A DNA stretch of 60,396 bases from JAFGGG01 sp964638895 (GTDB lineage Bacteria; Spirochaetota; Spirochaetia; SZUA-6; RPPD01): positions 1 to 60,396 of the forward strand of contig CAZWYY010000015.1 of assembly GCA_964638895.1 (NCBI GenBank), given 5' to 3'. A model generated the notes under the pieces. The model did no database searches. It saw nothing but the letters and a program-made list of their open reading frames with translations, and was not told the DNA's origin. Shown piece after piece: positions 51,280-59,924 of this stretch. A program made the translations under genes and the position numbers. Position 1 is the first letter of the stretch; every line of letters starts with the position of its first letter.

Positions 51280-52032
51280 ATGGTAAAGAAATTAAGCTTT
51301 TTTGTATTATCGTTTGCCCTGATCATTCCCGTTTATCAGGCTTTCTGCCAAAGCGACTCGCTGACGGCCGCGCAGATAGTTGATAAAATGGACCAGGTGA
51401 TGAACGCGCCCAAGGACCAGGATTTTACGGTCAAACTGCTCCTGATCGAGAAAAACGGCGATACCAAGGAACGCCTAATGAATATGAAACAAAAGGGCAG
51501 TGACAAACGATATGTAAAATTCCTGTCTCCGGCCGACCAGAGAGGGATAGCCTTTCTGTCATTGCCCGACGATGTCATGTACATCTATCTCCCGGCGTAT
51601 GCCAAGGTAAGGCGGATTGCCTCCCATGTAAAGAATACCAGTTTCGCCGGAACGGATTTTACCTATGAGGACATGGAAGCGGTCAAATTCTCCCAAAAAT
51701 ATGACGCAGGGCTGCTGCGAAAAGAAAATGACAGTTATGTGCTGCAGCTGACTCCAAAAGCCGGCATCCAGTCCGATTATTCAAAACTGGTCATCTGGAT
51801 CAGAACGGATATTTTTTTCCCCGTCAAAGTAGAAATGTATGATCGGGGCGGAAAACTGTATAAAATAATGACACGGTCCGGTATTGAAAACGTAGACGGG
51901 TATTGGGTGTCAAAGGAAGCGGAGATGAAAAACCTGAAAGCGGGCAGAAGCTCAAAAATGATATTCCAGGAAATAAAGTTTGATTCCGGACTGGCCGACG
52001 GCATTTTTACCAAGCAGTATCTAAGCAGATGA
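51280..52032 (+). CDS. LolA-like outer-membrane lipoprotein-sorting protein
   Basis: 250-residue periplasmic protein with signal peptide (residues 1-23, cleavage after AFC or AFCQ). The fold is that of the LolA-like family: QIVDKMDQVMNAPKDQDFTVKLLLI, then LPDDVMYIYLPAYAKVRRI, SFAGTDFTYEDME, LVIWIRTDIFFPVKVEMYDR and MIFQEIKFDSGL. Proteins of this group often sit beside RND transporters and carry lipid-like cargo across the periplasm. AAGGAG before the ATG. In operon between the exporter and the porin-like protein. Confidence 0.9.
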   Translation: MVKKLSFFVLSFALIIPVYQAFCQSDSLTAAQIVDKMDQVMNAPKDQDFTVKLLLIEKNGDTKERLMNMKQKGSDKRYVKFLSPADQRGIAFLSLPDDVMYIYLPAYAKVRRIASHVKNTSFAGTDFTYEDMEAVKFSQKYDAGLLRKENDSYVLQLTPKAGIQSDYSKLVIWIRTDIFFPVKVEMYDRGGKLYKIMTRSGIENVDGYWVSKEAEMKNLKAGRSSKMIFQEIKFDSGLADGIFTKQYLSR

Positions 52033-52044
52033 GGGATTCACGCG

Positions 52045-53394
52045 ATGAGGAGAGGAAGGATTATCTTTGTTTGCTGCTTTTTTTTGATCCCGCTTTGTTT
52101 TACGGCGGCGCAGGGAAATAATATCAGCTTGAGCGGCGGCCTGCAGACCGAGGACCATTTCAGCCTGACCGAGGACATTAATAACACATGGCACGAATAC
52201 CGGCTTGACCTGAAACTAAAAGCGGCTTTTGACGACAAGGCGGATTTTTTCTCCGAATGCTGGATACGGACATGGGGCGTACCCAATATCCTGGGAAGCG
52301 CGGATTTAGCGGACCGGGACAAGGTGGTGACTATGAACATCGCTCTCAGGGAAGCCTATGTCGATATCTATGACTTCTTTATCGAACACTTGAACCTCCG
52401 CATCGGCCGGCAGCGCATTGCCTGGGGAGCCGGTGATAAACTGAATCCCACCGATAACCTGAATCCCTATGATCTGGAAAATATCTGGGATTTCGGCAGG
52501 CATCTGGGGTCCGACGGCATTAAAGCCTATTATTACCTTGACAACTTCTCCTTTACCTTTGTATATATCCCGCTTTTCACCCCCGCGCTTCTGCCCAAAG
52601 GCAGCTGGGCGGAGATATTGTCTCCGCCCCTGGAACTGCCGCCGGGGTTGACGCTGGGCTGCATGTCCGATACGGTTTCACTTCCCCCGACAAGCCTTGC
52701 GGACAGCTCCACCCTGGGGATAAAAATCGCCTTTCTGCTTTTCAATTTTGATGTCTCCGCGAGTTATGTGTACGGAAGAGATTCCCTGCCTATTGCGGAC
52801 AAAAGCACGATCACGACAACGGTAACCCCGGGCGAGGTTGACATAGCCAATGAGTTGTTTTTTCCGCGGGAACATATTGTGGGGGCCGATCTGGCCGGTG
52901 AACTGTTTTCCATCGGGGTATGGGCGGAAGCCGCGGTTTTTTTCCCTGAAAAAGTAACCCTGACCACGGATTCGACTGCTATCGGCGGGGGCATACAGAA
53001 AACTACCGTGCTTAAGGAGCCCTATATAAAGTATGTTGTGGGCTTCGACTATACGTTCAGCAACGGCATTTATATAAATGTGCAGTATCTTCACGGGTTT
53101 TTCCATGAGCGCGGTCCGGAAAATTTACACGATTACTTTTTAGTGGGCATGGACTGGAAGTTGTTCGATGATAAAATCAAGATTTCTCCCCTCACGGGCG
53201 GGATGGAGATTGATGATTTCAGCGATATCGCCGGGAATTACGCTGTTTTCTATTCACCGCAGATTTGTCTTTACCCGATCGACAATGCCGAAATAGCTGT
53301 CGGGTGTATCATTATTGAAGGCACGGATACGACAACATTCGGCAGGGCCAAAAATAACGATGAGTTTTATCTAAGAATGAAATACAGCTTTTAA
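52045..53394 (+). CDS. DUF1302-like outer-membrane beta-barrel protein
   Basis: 449-residue outer-membrane protein with an N-terminal signal peptide (residues 1-23, RIIFVCCFFLIPLCFTAAQG) and alternating beta-strand pattern to a terminal phenylalanine (FYLRMKYSF). Motifs LNLRIGRQRIAWGAGDKLNPTDNLNPYDLEN in the first 140 residues are typical of DUF1302-type porins that partner RND exporters. It is the last gene of the tetR operon, 12 bp after the LolA-like gene. Probably the outer-membrane receiver or channel for the exported lipid. Confidence 0.88.
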   Translation: MRRGRIIFVCCFFLIPLCFTAAQGNNISLSGGLQTEDHFSLTEDINNTWHEYRLDLKLKAAFDDKADFFSECWIRTWGVPNILGSADLADRDKVVTMNIALREAYVDIYDFFIEHLNLRIGRQRIAWGAGDKLNPTDNLNPYDLENIWDFGRHLGSDGIKAYYYLDNFSFTFVYIPLFTPALLPKGSWAEILSPPLELPPGLTLGCMSDTVSLPPTSLADSSTLGIKIAFLLFNFDVSASYVYGRDSLPIADKSTITTTVTPGEVDIANELFFPREHIVGADLAGELFSIGVWAEAAVFFPEKVTLTTDSTAIGGGIQKTTVLKEPYIKYVVGFDYTFSNGIYINVQYLHGFFHERGPENLHDYFLVGMDWKLFDDKIKISPLTGGMEIDDFSDIAGNYAVFYSPQICLYPIDNAEIAVGCIIIEGTDTTTFGRAKNNDEFYLRMKYSF

Positions 53395-53450
53395 CTGTTA
53401 TTATTTGTAACCAGGCACACAATAAAACCTTAAACACACCGCACATCGGC

Positions 53451-53479
53451 TTGGCCGGCGCCCGTAATCATGCTACAAT
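53451..53479 (+). promoter_or_regulatory. Promoter for a leaderless methyltransferase mRNA
   Basis: TTGGCC (53451-53456), 17 bp, TACAAT (53474-53479) with extended TGC. ATG at 53487 is 7 bases downstream and no Shine-Dalgarno lies between. Confidence 0.7.
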
Positions 53480-53486
53480 TTCCTCT

Positions 53487-54236
53487 ATGCGGGAAAATAT
53501 AACAACCTTCAATGAGCAATCCGCCGAATATTCCAGGAATCGGCCGCGGTACCCTAAAGAGATTTATGCCTATCTCAGCAGCAACTGCCGGGGGCATGAT
53601 GTCGCCTGGGACTGCGCCTGCGGCAATGGGCAGGTAGCCGCGGACCTGGCGCCCTACTTCAATTCTATCGAGGCAAGCGATATAAGCGAAGAGCAGATTA
53701 AAAACGGTTTCACACATGATAAAATACATTATTCCCTGCAAAATGCCGAAGGCACCGATTTCCCGGACGCTTGTTTTGACCTGGTTGTTGTGGCCCAGGC
53801 TCTGCACTGGTTCAACCTGGAGGTCTTTTTTCAGGAGGTCAGGCGAACACTGAAAAACGGAGGCGTATTCTCCTGCTGGGGGTACGGCTTTTTCAAAACC
53901 GAACCGGAGATTGACAGGCTTATCCATAACGATTTTCTGGTCCATATCGATCGGTTTTGGGCCGATAACAACAGGCTGCTCATTTCCGGGTATAAGAACG
54001 TTCATTTCCCTTTTACGGAATTAGACCACCCTGAGTTTTTAATGACCGTTCCCTGGAACCGCGAGCAGCTGCTGAACTATATGCTCACCTGGTCCGCGGT
54101 GAAGCTGCATATAAAAGAGCACGGCCGTTCCCTGGTGGATAAGCTGAAGGCCAAGTTGGCCCGGTATTGGCCGCCCGGCGAATCGAAACAGGTTGCCATG
54201 GACTTTGTGTTCTACGCGGGCAGGTATGGGTCGTAA
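53487..54236 (+). CDS. SAM-dependent methyltransferase
   Basis: 249-residue class I methyltransferase of the methyltransferase-11 type. Motif I reads AWDCACGNGQVAADLA, motif II IEASDISEEQI and motif IV FDLVVVAQALHWFN. Start at 53487 (MRENITTFNEQSAEYS). The frame opens at 53451, but that is the promoter. Cytosolic. The HWF motif resembles the family of trans-aconitate or small-molecule methyltransferases, but the substrate is unknown. Confidence 0.9.
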   Translation: MRENITTFNEQSAEYSRNRPRYPKEIYAYLSSNCRGHDVAWDCACGNGQVAADLAPYFNSIEASDISEEQIKNGFTHDKIHYSLQNAEGTDFPDACFDLVVVAQALHWFNLEVFFQEVRRTLKNGGVFSCWGYGFFKTEPEIDRLIHNDFLVHIDRFWADNNRLLISGYKNVHFPFTELDHPEFLMTVPWNREQLLNYMLTWSAVKLHIKEHGRSLVDKLKAKLARYWPPGESKQVAMDFVFYAGRYGS

Positions 54237-54244
54237 AGATTCGC

Positions 54245-54340
54245 ATGAAAAACATATTACTTATTATAGTACTGCTGCCGGCAGCAGGCCTTTTTTGCAA
54301 TGTTTTATTGGAAACTCACTCCGCTTTTTCCTACACTTAA
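54245..54340 (+). CDS. Possible 31-residue lipoprotein-like peptide
   Basis: Short frame starting at an ATG 8 bp after the methyltransferase stop. It has a signal-peptide-like start (MKNILLIIVLLPAAGLFC) and a Cys18 in lipobox position, then only 13 residues. No Shine-Dalgarno. It could be a tiny lipoprotein or the remnant of a longer gene. Low confidence. Confidence 0.3.
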   Translation: MKNILLIIVLLPAAGLFCNVLLETHSAFSYT

Positions 54341-54392
54341 ATTAGATGCGTGTACTTTGGAAGACACGCGGACTACCACCGGGGAGGATATT

Positions 54393-54692
54393 ATGGCAGA
54401 AAGATTAAACTGCTGGGAATATAAAAAATGCGGAAGGGAAGAAGGCGGCATGAACACCGCTGAATTTGGGGTCTGTCCCGCGGCAAAAGCGGCCTCCGTA
54501 CACGGCATTCACGGGGGGAAAAACGGGGGCAGATGCTGCTGGGTCGTAGCCGGCACCTTCTGTAACGGCAGCATCCAGGGGATTTACGCGGCAAAACTGC
54601 AGAACTGCATCCAGTGTAATTTTTACCAATTCGTGATCGAAGAGGAAGGTAAAAACCGAATGGACTCCATGGAGATCCTGGCCAAGTTGTAA
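54393..54692 (+). CDS. Two-CW domain cysteine-rich protein
   Basis: 99-residue protein starting at 54393 (GGGGAGGA ribosome site). It has the pattern NCWEYKKCGRE ... CPAAKA ... GGKNGGRCCWVVAGTFC ... CIQCNFYQFV. These CWE...CG and CW cysteine pairs match small two-CW domain proteins found near two-component and chemotaxis genes. Cytosolic. Cofactor unknown, perhaps zinc or iron-sulfur. Confidence 0.82.
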   Translation: MAERLNCWEYKKCGREEGGMNTAEFGVCPAAKAASVHGIHGGKNGGRCCWVVAGTFCNGSIQGIYAAKLQNCIQCNFYQFVIEEEGKNRMDSMEILAKL

Positions 54693-54716
54693 ACAAACGG
54701 CTCGGTGCGCCGGTTT

Positions 54717-55969
54717 TCACGGCGCTGCTTTCACGCGCGTGAGTAAGGCGGCCCGGACGATTTCAGACGCTCCCCCAGGCGGTACGCCTGCATAACAGGC
54801 GGCGCGGCGGATAATCCCGCGGATACCGGCCGCCGTACCCAGGGCCAAAAATCCAAGAATACACAGCCAGGCAAAAGAATCACCAATGAAGGCATATACC
54901 GTGCGCACCCCTTTTAGCGGCAGATCGGCGAACATGATTCTTTGGTTTGTGCGGGCCTCGTTTTTGGCGGCAAGCACCCTGCCCTGGTAATCCACGGCCA
55001 GCGACAACCCGTCCCCCGCCGGGCGTATCATGGAAAACCCGTTCTCTATGGCCCTGAACACGGACATATACGCGTGGAAGGGCGTGATCTCTTCCCACTC
55101 AAGATAGGGGCTTAACATGATATCCGTTCCGTTTCTTCCGGCCTGTAAGATATAACCCGGGAAATCATGGTCATAGCAGACGGCACCTGTAAATTTCCCG
55201 TCCGCCCGGACAACGCGGTAAGCCTCTGCCGGTATTGCTCAAGCGGAGGGAATACCCTGTCCCTGTACACGCTGACGAAACCGGCATTCGTGCCGGTCGC
55301 GGTGATGCCCGCCGTGCGCACATATTCCCCCGCGGGCGGAAACAGGGCGAGTCTTGCGCCCCCGAACACCATCACAGCGGCAAAAACAGCCGCAAACGCG
55401 CCCGCCACACTCCGGATCTTGAGCCATTCGACTTTTTTCTCCCATATGAAATTCACCACGGGTGCGAACCAGGAGATTAAAAAGGTCAGCCCCCAGATGC
55501 CTGTCAGGGAAACAAGCTGCATAAGCGGCAGGTCGCCGTACTGGGAGTATGCCAGGGAACCGAAGGTGGCGGCGCCCGGAATAAAGGATTTCAGGTATTC
55601 AACCGCGGTCCAGAGGCACGGAAACACCATGGTGGAGAGTAAGCCCGTGAGGCGGCGGGCGATGAGCCTATCCGCGAAAAAAACCGCAAAGGCCAGGATT
55701 CCGGAGCTCCCGATCAAGACAGTCATCAGCAGCGGGTTTAAGGTTGCCATGACCCTCCAATAAAGCATGAACGTGGCGCCCACAACAACAAGCGCGGCCG
55801 CGATCATCCCCGGAACCGATCTCTGCCTGCGCATGTAGCGCATGATAAACACAGGGAAAAGCCACGCGGCAAGGGGAATTGCCTGATTCAGGTTGGAAAA
55901 AACCAGCAGCACCCCGCCCGCAAGCAGGCAGGCATACAGCTTGATATTGTATTTCAGTGTGGGTGTCAC
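54717..55969 (-). pseudogene. lnt: Decayed apolipoprotein N-acyltransferase (lnt) with frameshift and deletion
   Basis: Two frames together resemble Lnt. 55969-55112 gives the N-terminal membrane domain (six to seven helices, LNQAIPLAAWLFPVFIMRYMRR, CLWTAVEYLKS, FGSLAYSQYGDLPLMQLVSLTGIWG). The other frame, from near 55237 to 54717, gives the nitrilase part (DGKFTGAVCYDHDFPG with the catalytic Cys, MLSPYLEWEEITPFHAYMSVFRAIENG). They are out of frame near 55237-55243, where a TGA lies just before the second frame becomes coding. The nitrilase region also lacks the stretch normally bearing the catalytic Glu and Lys. Probably inactive. A sequencing error cannot explain the missing residues. Confidence 0.8.
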
Positions 55970-56118
55970 GGGAAATCACTCCTTCGGGCCGGGTGAATGT
56001 GGGGAAAGGATAGCATAACGGCAGAGCAATTGCCATAAGGAAAATATATTGATTGCTAACGGGGGCAGTCTGGTATAAAATAAGTGGATAATATTTTAAG
56101 CCGTAAGCGGGCAATATA

Positions 56119-56559
56119 TTGGATTATAAAGAGATCTTTATTTCATTATTTCTCTGGCTGAAGCAAGAAGAAGCCCGGAACGGCGGCGTGTTCACACGCG
56201 AAGAGCTGGCCGCGGGATTTCTATTCAAGGCTCAAACCATAACGCTTATAGGGCCCACCGGAATCTGGATTCCAAAAGGATTCGAGGTCCCGGTTTCAAT
56301 TACCACAACGTCCGCGAACCCTTATGAGGACGGGTTTACTGAAGCCGGAATATTACATTACCGTTACCGGGGAACGAATCCGCAGCACCGTGATAACCGT
56401 GCCTTACGTGAGGCCTTCCACCGGCAGACGCCGCTGGTGTATTTTCACTCAATTAAACCGGGCAAATATCTGGCCGCCTATCCTATTATGATCATTAATG
56501 ATCATCCCGACCGTGACAGGCTGGCACTGAGATTCGAAGAGTTCAGGAAGGCCATGTAA
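56119..56559 (+). CDS. Stand-alone reader-like domain of HNH restriction proteins
   Basis: 146-residue protein that I match from memory to the N-terminal domain of HNH-type restriction endonucleases: LIGPTGIWIPKGFEVPVSITTT, YRYRGTNPQHRDNRALREAF, LVYFHSIKPGKYLAAYPIMII. That domain probably reads modified DNA, like SRA/YDG-type domains, and is normally followed by an HNH nuclease with a CxxC...HIxPW core. Here the protein ends right after the domain. The start is a TTG at 56119 and an extended -10 TGGTATAAA lies about 40 bp upstream. It is 15 bp ahead of hsdM, in the same operon. Confidence 0.7.
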   Translation: MDYKEIFISLFLWLKQEEARNGGVFTREELAAGFLFKAQTITLIGPTGIWIPKGFEVPVSITTTSANPYEDGFTEAGILHYRYRGTNPQHRDNRALREAFHRQTPLVYFHSIKPGKYLAAYPIMIINDHPDRDRLALRFEEFRKAM

Positions 56560-56574
56560 GGAGAGGAGCATTAA

Positions 56575-58164
56575 TTGTCCAAAAATAAAAACAAGGAAGA
56601 CACCAAAACCGAGCCCATAGAAAAACAGCTCTGGAAAGCGGCGGACAAGCTCAGGAAAAACATCGACGCCGCGGAATACAAGCACGTGGTGCTGGGGCTG
56701 ATCTTCCTGCGCTACATCTCGGACGCGTTCGAGGACATGCACGCCAGGCTGAAAAGCGGCAAAGGCGATTACGAGGGCGCGGACCCTGAAGACAAGGACG
56801 AATACAAGGCGGAAAACGTATTTTTTGTGCCGGAGATCGCCCGCTGGTCGTACCTGCAGGGCAAGGCCAAGCTTCCCACCATCGGCAAGGAGGTGGATAA
56901 TGCCATGGACGCCATCGAGAAGGACAACCCGTCGCTGAGAGACGTGCTGCCCAAGGTATACGCGCGCGGCAACCTGGACCCGGTCAACCTGGGTGAGCTG
57001 ATCGACCTGATAGGGAATATCGCCCTGCATGACGTAAAGGCGCGCAGCGCGGACGTGCTGGGCCACGTGTTCGAGTATTTCCTGGGCGAGTTTGCCCTGG
57101 CCGAAGGTAAAAAGGGCGGCCAGTTCTATACACCCCGCAGCGTGGTCGAGCTCCTGGTGGAGGTGCTCGAGCCTTACAAAGGCCGTGTGTTCGACCCCTG
57201 CTGCGGGTCGGGCGGCATGTTCGTGCAGTCCGAAAAATTCATAACCGAACACCGGGGCAAGGTAAACGATATTTCCATATACGGACAGGAGAGCAACCTT
57301 ACCACCTGGCGCTTGTGCAAAATGAACCTGGCCATCCGCGGCATAGACAGCTCACAGGTGAAATGGAACAACGAAGGCTCTTTTTTGCACGACACACACA
57401 AAGACCTGAAGGCTGATTTCGTGATCGCCAACCCTCCCTTCAACGACAGCGATTGGAGCGGAGACATGCTGCGCAAGGACGGCAGGTGGAAATACGGCGC
57501 GCCGCCGGCCGGGAACGCCAACTACGCCTGGATTCAGCACTTCGTTTACCATTTAAGCCGAAGCGGAACAGCCGGTTTTGTGCTGGCCAAGGGATCGCTT
57601 ACCTCCAAGAGCTCGGGTGAGGGCGAGATCCGCAAAGCGCAGATCGAGGACCGCCTGGTGGACTGCGTCATCAACCTGCCGGCCAAGCTTTTCCTTAATA
57701 CGCAGATTCCGGCCTGCCTCTGGTTTTTAAGCCGCAACAAGGCCAACGGGCATTACCGCAGCCGTACCGATGAAATCCTGTTTATCGACGCGCGCAGCAT
57801 GGGCCACCTGATAAACCGCAGGACACGGCAGCTCTCGGCCGGGGACATCACAAAAATAGCCTCCACCTACCACAACTGGAGGGCCGCGGCCGCCCCGGGC
57901 CGGGCGCAGGGAAAATACGAGGATATCAAGGGCTTCTGCAATTCCGCGGGCATCGAGCGGGTGCGCGAGCTGGACTACGTGCTGACCCCCGGCAGGTACG
58001 TGGGCCTTCCCGATGAAGAGGATGATTTTGATTTCAGCGAGCGGTTCACCTCCCTGAAGCGCGAGTTCGAGGAGCAAGTAAAGGAGGAGGCGGAACTCAA
58101 CCGCAGAATACTGGAATATTTGGCAAAGATTAAGGTGGATGATCATGGCGTTCAATCCGCATGA
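56575..58164 (+). CDS. hsdM: Type I restriction-modification methyltransferase subunit HsdM
   Basis: 529-residue N6-adenine methyltransferase subunit. The N-terminal helical domain begins EKQLWKAADKLRKNIDAAEYKHVVLGLIFLRYISDAFE, the classic HsdM start, shown here in pieces. Motif I DPCCGSGGMF is at D207. Motif IV NPPF (N286-F289) is followed by NDSDW. Start TTG at 56575 with AAGGAGAGGAGC upstream. The C-terminal coiled coil is charged. It lacks an adjacent hsdS or hsdR in the window. The Fic gene overlaps its end by 20 bp. Confidence 0.94.
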   Translation: MSKNKNKEDTKTEPIEKQLWKAADKLRKNIDAAEYKHVVLGLIFLRYISDAFEDMHARLKSGKGDYEGADPEDKDEYKAENVFFVPEIARWSYLQGKAKLPTIGKEVDNAMDAIEKDNPSLRDVLPKVYARGNLDPVNLGELIDLIGNIALHDVKARSADVLGHVFEYFLGEFALAEGKKGGQFYTPRSVVELLVEVLEPYKGRVFDPCCGSGGMFVQSEKFITEHRGKVNDISIYGQESNLTTWRLCKMNLAIRGIDSSQVKWNNEGSFLHDTHKDLKADFVIANPPFNDSDWSGDMLRKDGRWKYGAPPAGNANYAWIQHFVYHLSRSGTAGFVLAKGSLTSKSSGEGEIRKAQIEDRLVDCVINLPAKLFLNTQIPACLWFLSRNKANGHYRSRTDEILFIDARSMGHLINRRTRQLSAGDITKIASTYHNWRAAAAPGRAQGKYEDIKGFCNSAGIERVRELDYVLTPGRYVGLPDEEDDFDFSERFTSLKREFEEQVKEEAELNRRILEYLAKIKVDDHGVQSA

Positions 58165-59233
58165 ACCTTACAACGGGCTGCCCCCGCTTTTTCCGGAAGA
58201 AAAATACTGGAAAACCATCCGGGTTTTTGAATGGGCGCTTAAAGCGAACAAAGCTTTGGCGGAATTAAAGGGCAGGCTTTCCGCGATTCCAAATCCACAA
58301 TTATTTATTAATACGCTGGCTTTACAGGAGGCGAAGGACAGCTCCGCCATTGAAAATGTAATCACCACAAACGACAAATTGTTCAAGGCGTTCACATCAT
58401 TGGCCTTATTCGATCCGCAAACAAGGGAAGTGTTAAGGTACGGCAAAGTGCTTACCGATGCCTTCGAGCAAATTAATAAAGAACATGATTTTTCGCTCGA
58501 ACTGATGGAGAAAATTTACCGGGGCATCAAGGATGAAAAAGATGGTATAAGAGAAACAAAAGTAATGGTAGGAAATTATCATCAAACCATTTATACCCCT
58601 CCCGCCGGCAGGGATGTACTTCTTGGAATGCTTGCCAACTGGCTGGAATACGCCAATACCCGGCATGACATTGATCCGCTTATAAAAATGGCCGTGCTGC
58701 ATTACCAGTTTGAAGCCGTTCATCCCTTTAAAGACGGAAACGGGCGAACGGGAAGGATTTTAAACGTACTTTTTCTCTACGCGAATGAATTGCTCGATGA
58801 GCCTGTATTATACCTTTCACGATACATAAATGAATCCAGAAGTGAATATTACCGGCTGCTGCTGAGTGTAACCCAAAATCAGAATTGGCAAAACTGGATT
58901 GTATACATGCTAAAAGCGGTAGAGAGTACCGCCAAATATACACTCGAAAAAGTACTGGCCATTATAAAACTGATGGAACAGACCAAAAATAAAATACAGA
59001 ATGAAGCCCACGATATATACACCTTTGAACTGGTTGAGCTTTTGTTTACCCGGGTATACTCAAAATACTCTCACCTGGAAGAGAGGCAAATAGCGTCACG
59101 GAACACGGCCAGTAAATACCTGAATAAGCTGGTAGAAATCGGAATACTTGAGAAAGAAAAAATAGGGAATGAGTATATTTTCAAGAATATCGCCCTCTAT
59201 AATTTGTTTAAAGATTCCAAGCAAGAATCTTAA
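58145..59233 (+). CDS. Fic-family protein (AMPylator-like) with N-terminal inhibitory helix
   Basis: 362-residue Fic protein. The catalytic motif is HPFKDGNGRTGR (H193). The N-terminal inhibitory motif S-x-x-x-E-N occurs in DSSAIENVIT. The C-terminus is a winged-helix-like region (SRNTASKYLNKLVEIGILEKEK). Fic proteins transfer AMP or other groups to target proteins. The inhibitory helix keeps the activity low. It overlaps hsdM, so it is cotranslated. Fic genes between hsdM and hsdS are known. Here no hsdS follows. Confidence 0.93.
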   Translation: MAFNPHEPYNGLPPLFPEEKYWKTIRVFEWALKANKALAELKGRLSAIPNPQLFINTLALQEAKDSSAIENVITTNDKLFKAFTSLALFDPQTREVLRYGKVLTDAFEQINKEHDFSLELMEKIYRGIKDEKDGIRETKVMVGNYHQTIYTPPAGRDVLLGMLANWLEYANTRHDIDPLIKMAVLHYQFEAVHPFKDGNGRTGRILNVLFLYANELLDEPVLYLSRYINESRSEYYRLLLSVTQNQNWQNWIVYMLKAVESTAKYTLEKVLAIIKLMEQTKNKIQNEAHDIYTFELVELLFTRVYSKYSHLEERQIASRNTASKYLNKLVEIGILEKEKIGNEYIFKNIALYNLFKDSKQES

Positions 59234-59253
59234 TTTGAAGTAAGCGGGAACCT

Positions 59254-59333
59254 ATGCACAATGCTTGTGCATACCATATACGGAATGCACAATATAAGTC
59301 AAATTTTGTGCATTCTGAACTGCAAATGCACAA
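59254..59333. repeat. Array of five ATGCACAA sites
   Basis: ATGCACAA occurs at 59254-59261, 59285-59292 and 59326-59333. Its complement TTGTGCAT is at 59265-59272 and 59306-59313. The first two make a perfect inverted repeat with a 3-base spacer. The rest alternate orientation. It lies in the 251-bp spacer between fic and the next gene and looks like a regulatory binding-site cluster. Not a CRISPR. Confidence 0.75.
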
Positions 59334-59484
59334 AATATAGATAAAAGTAAAATATGACGATATCGTTTTTCAGAAAGATATGACTGAAGATTCTAAAAGA
59401 AATAGCCGGCAACCGGTGTGACAGGCTCTTTTTGTTCCGGGAATATTTCGATTTATTCGAGAAAAGAAAGGAAAGCAACAAATA

Positions 59485-59793
59485 ATGGGAAAAAATGACG
59501 AAAACGCACAGATTGAAATACGGCGGATCGAGGATTTCATCAAAACCCTTGGGGAAAAAGAACTTCGCTACGTGAACCGGCTGGTCATCGAGCGGCTGAA
59601 ACTGGTTCACCAGGAAAAGAGCACCGCCCAGATGAAGCGTTTCAACATCGGCGAGCGCGTGGAATTCACGACTCCTCACGGGGTCAAGAAGATAGGGATC
59701 ATCGTCAAGCTGAATAAAAAAACCGCTTCCATTCATACCGATGACAATGAACACTGGAATGTGGCACCCGGCTTGCTCACGCCCTCAAACTGA
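59485..59793 (+). CDS. Small SH3-like/KOW-type protein
   Basis: 102-residue protein with a helical N-terminal half (AQIEIRRIEDFIKTLGEKELRYVNRLVIERLKLV) and a C-terminal beta-barrel pattern (RFNIGERVEFTTPHGVKKIGIIVKLNKKTASIHTDD, then HWNVAPGLL). It resembles small conserved proteins found in defence islands and integrons. Shine-Dalgarno AAAGGAAA. Function unknown, possibly nucleic-acid binding. Confidence 0.78.
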   Translation: MGKNDENAQIEIRRIEDFIKTLGEKELRYVNRLVIERLKLVHQEKSTAQMKRFNIGERVEFTTPHGVKKIGIIVKLNKKTASIHTDDNEHWNVAPGLLTPSN

Positions 59794-59924
59794 GGGAAAT
59801 AGGCCGGATAAAAGGATTTGCCGGATAGCGCTGCCAGATTTTTACCGGATACTTTCTGATGTTGCATGAGAATATATACAATGTTATTATGATCTTAAAA
59901 TATTTATAGTAGAGTGAAGAATTC

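Noticed and set aside
55112..55243. Programmed frameshift in lnt
   Set aside because: No slippery heptamer was seen, and the catalytic part of the domain is missing anyway.
59254..59333. CRISPR array
   Set aside because: The repeat is only 8 bp and alternates orientation with irregular spacers. No cas genes nearby.
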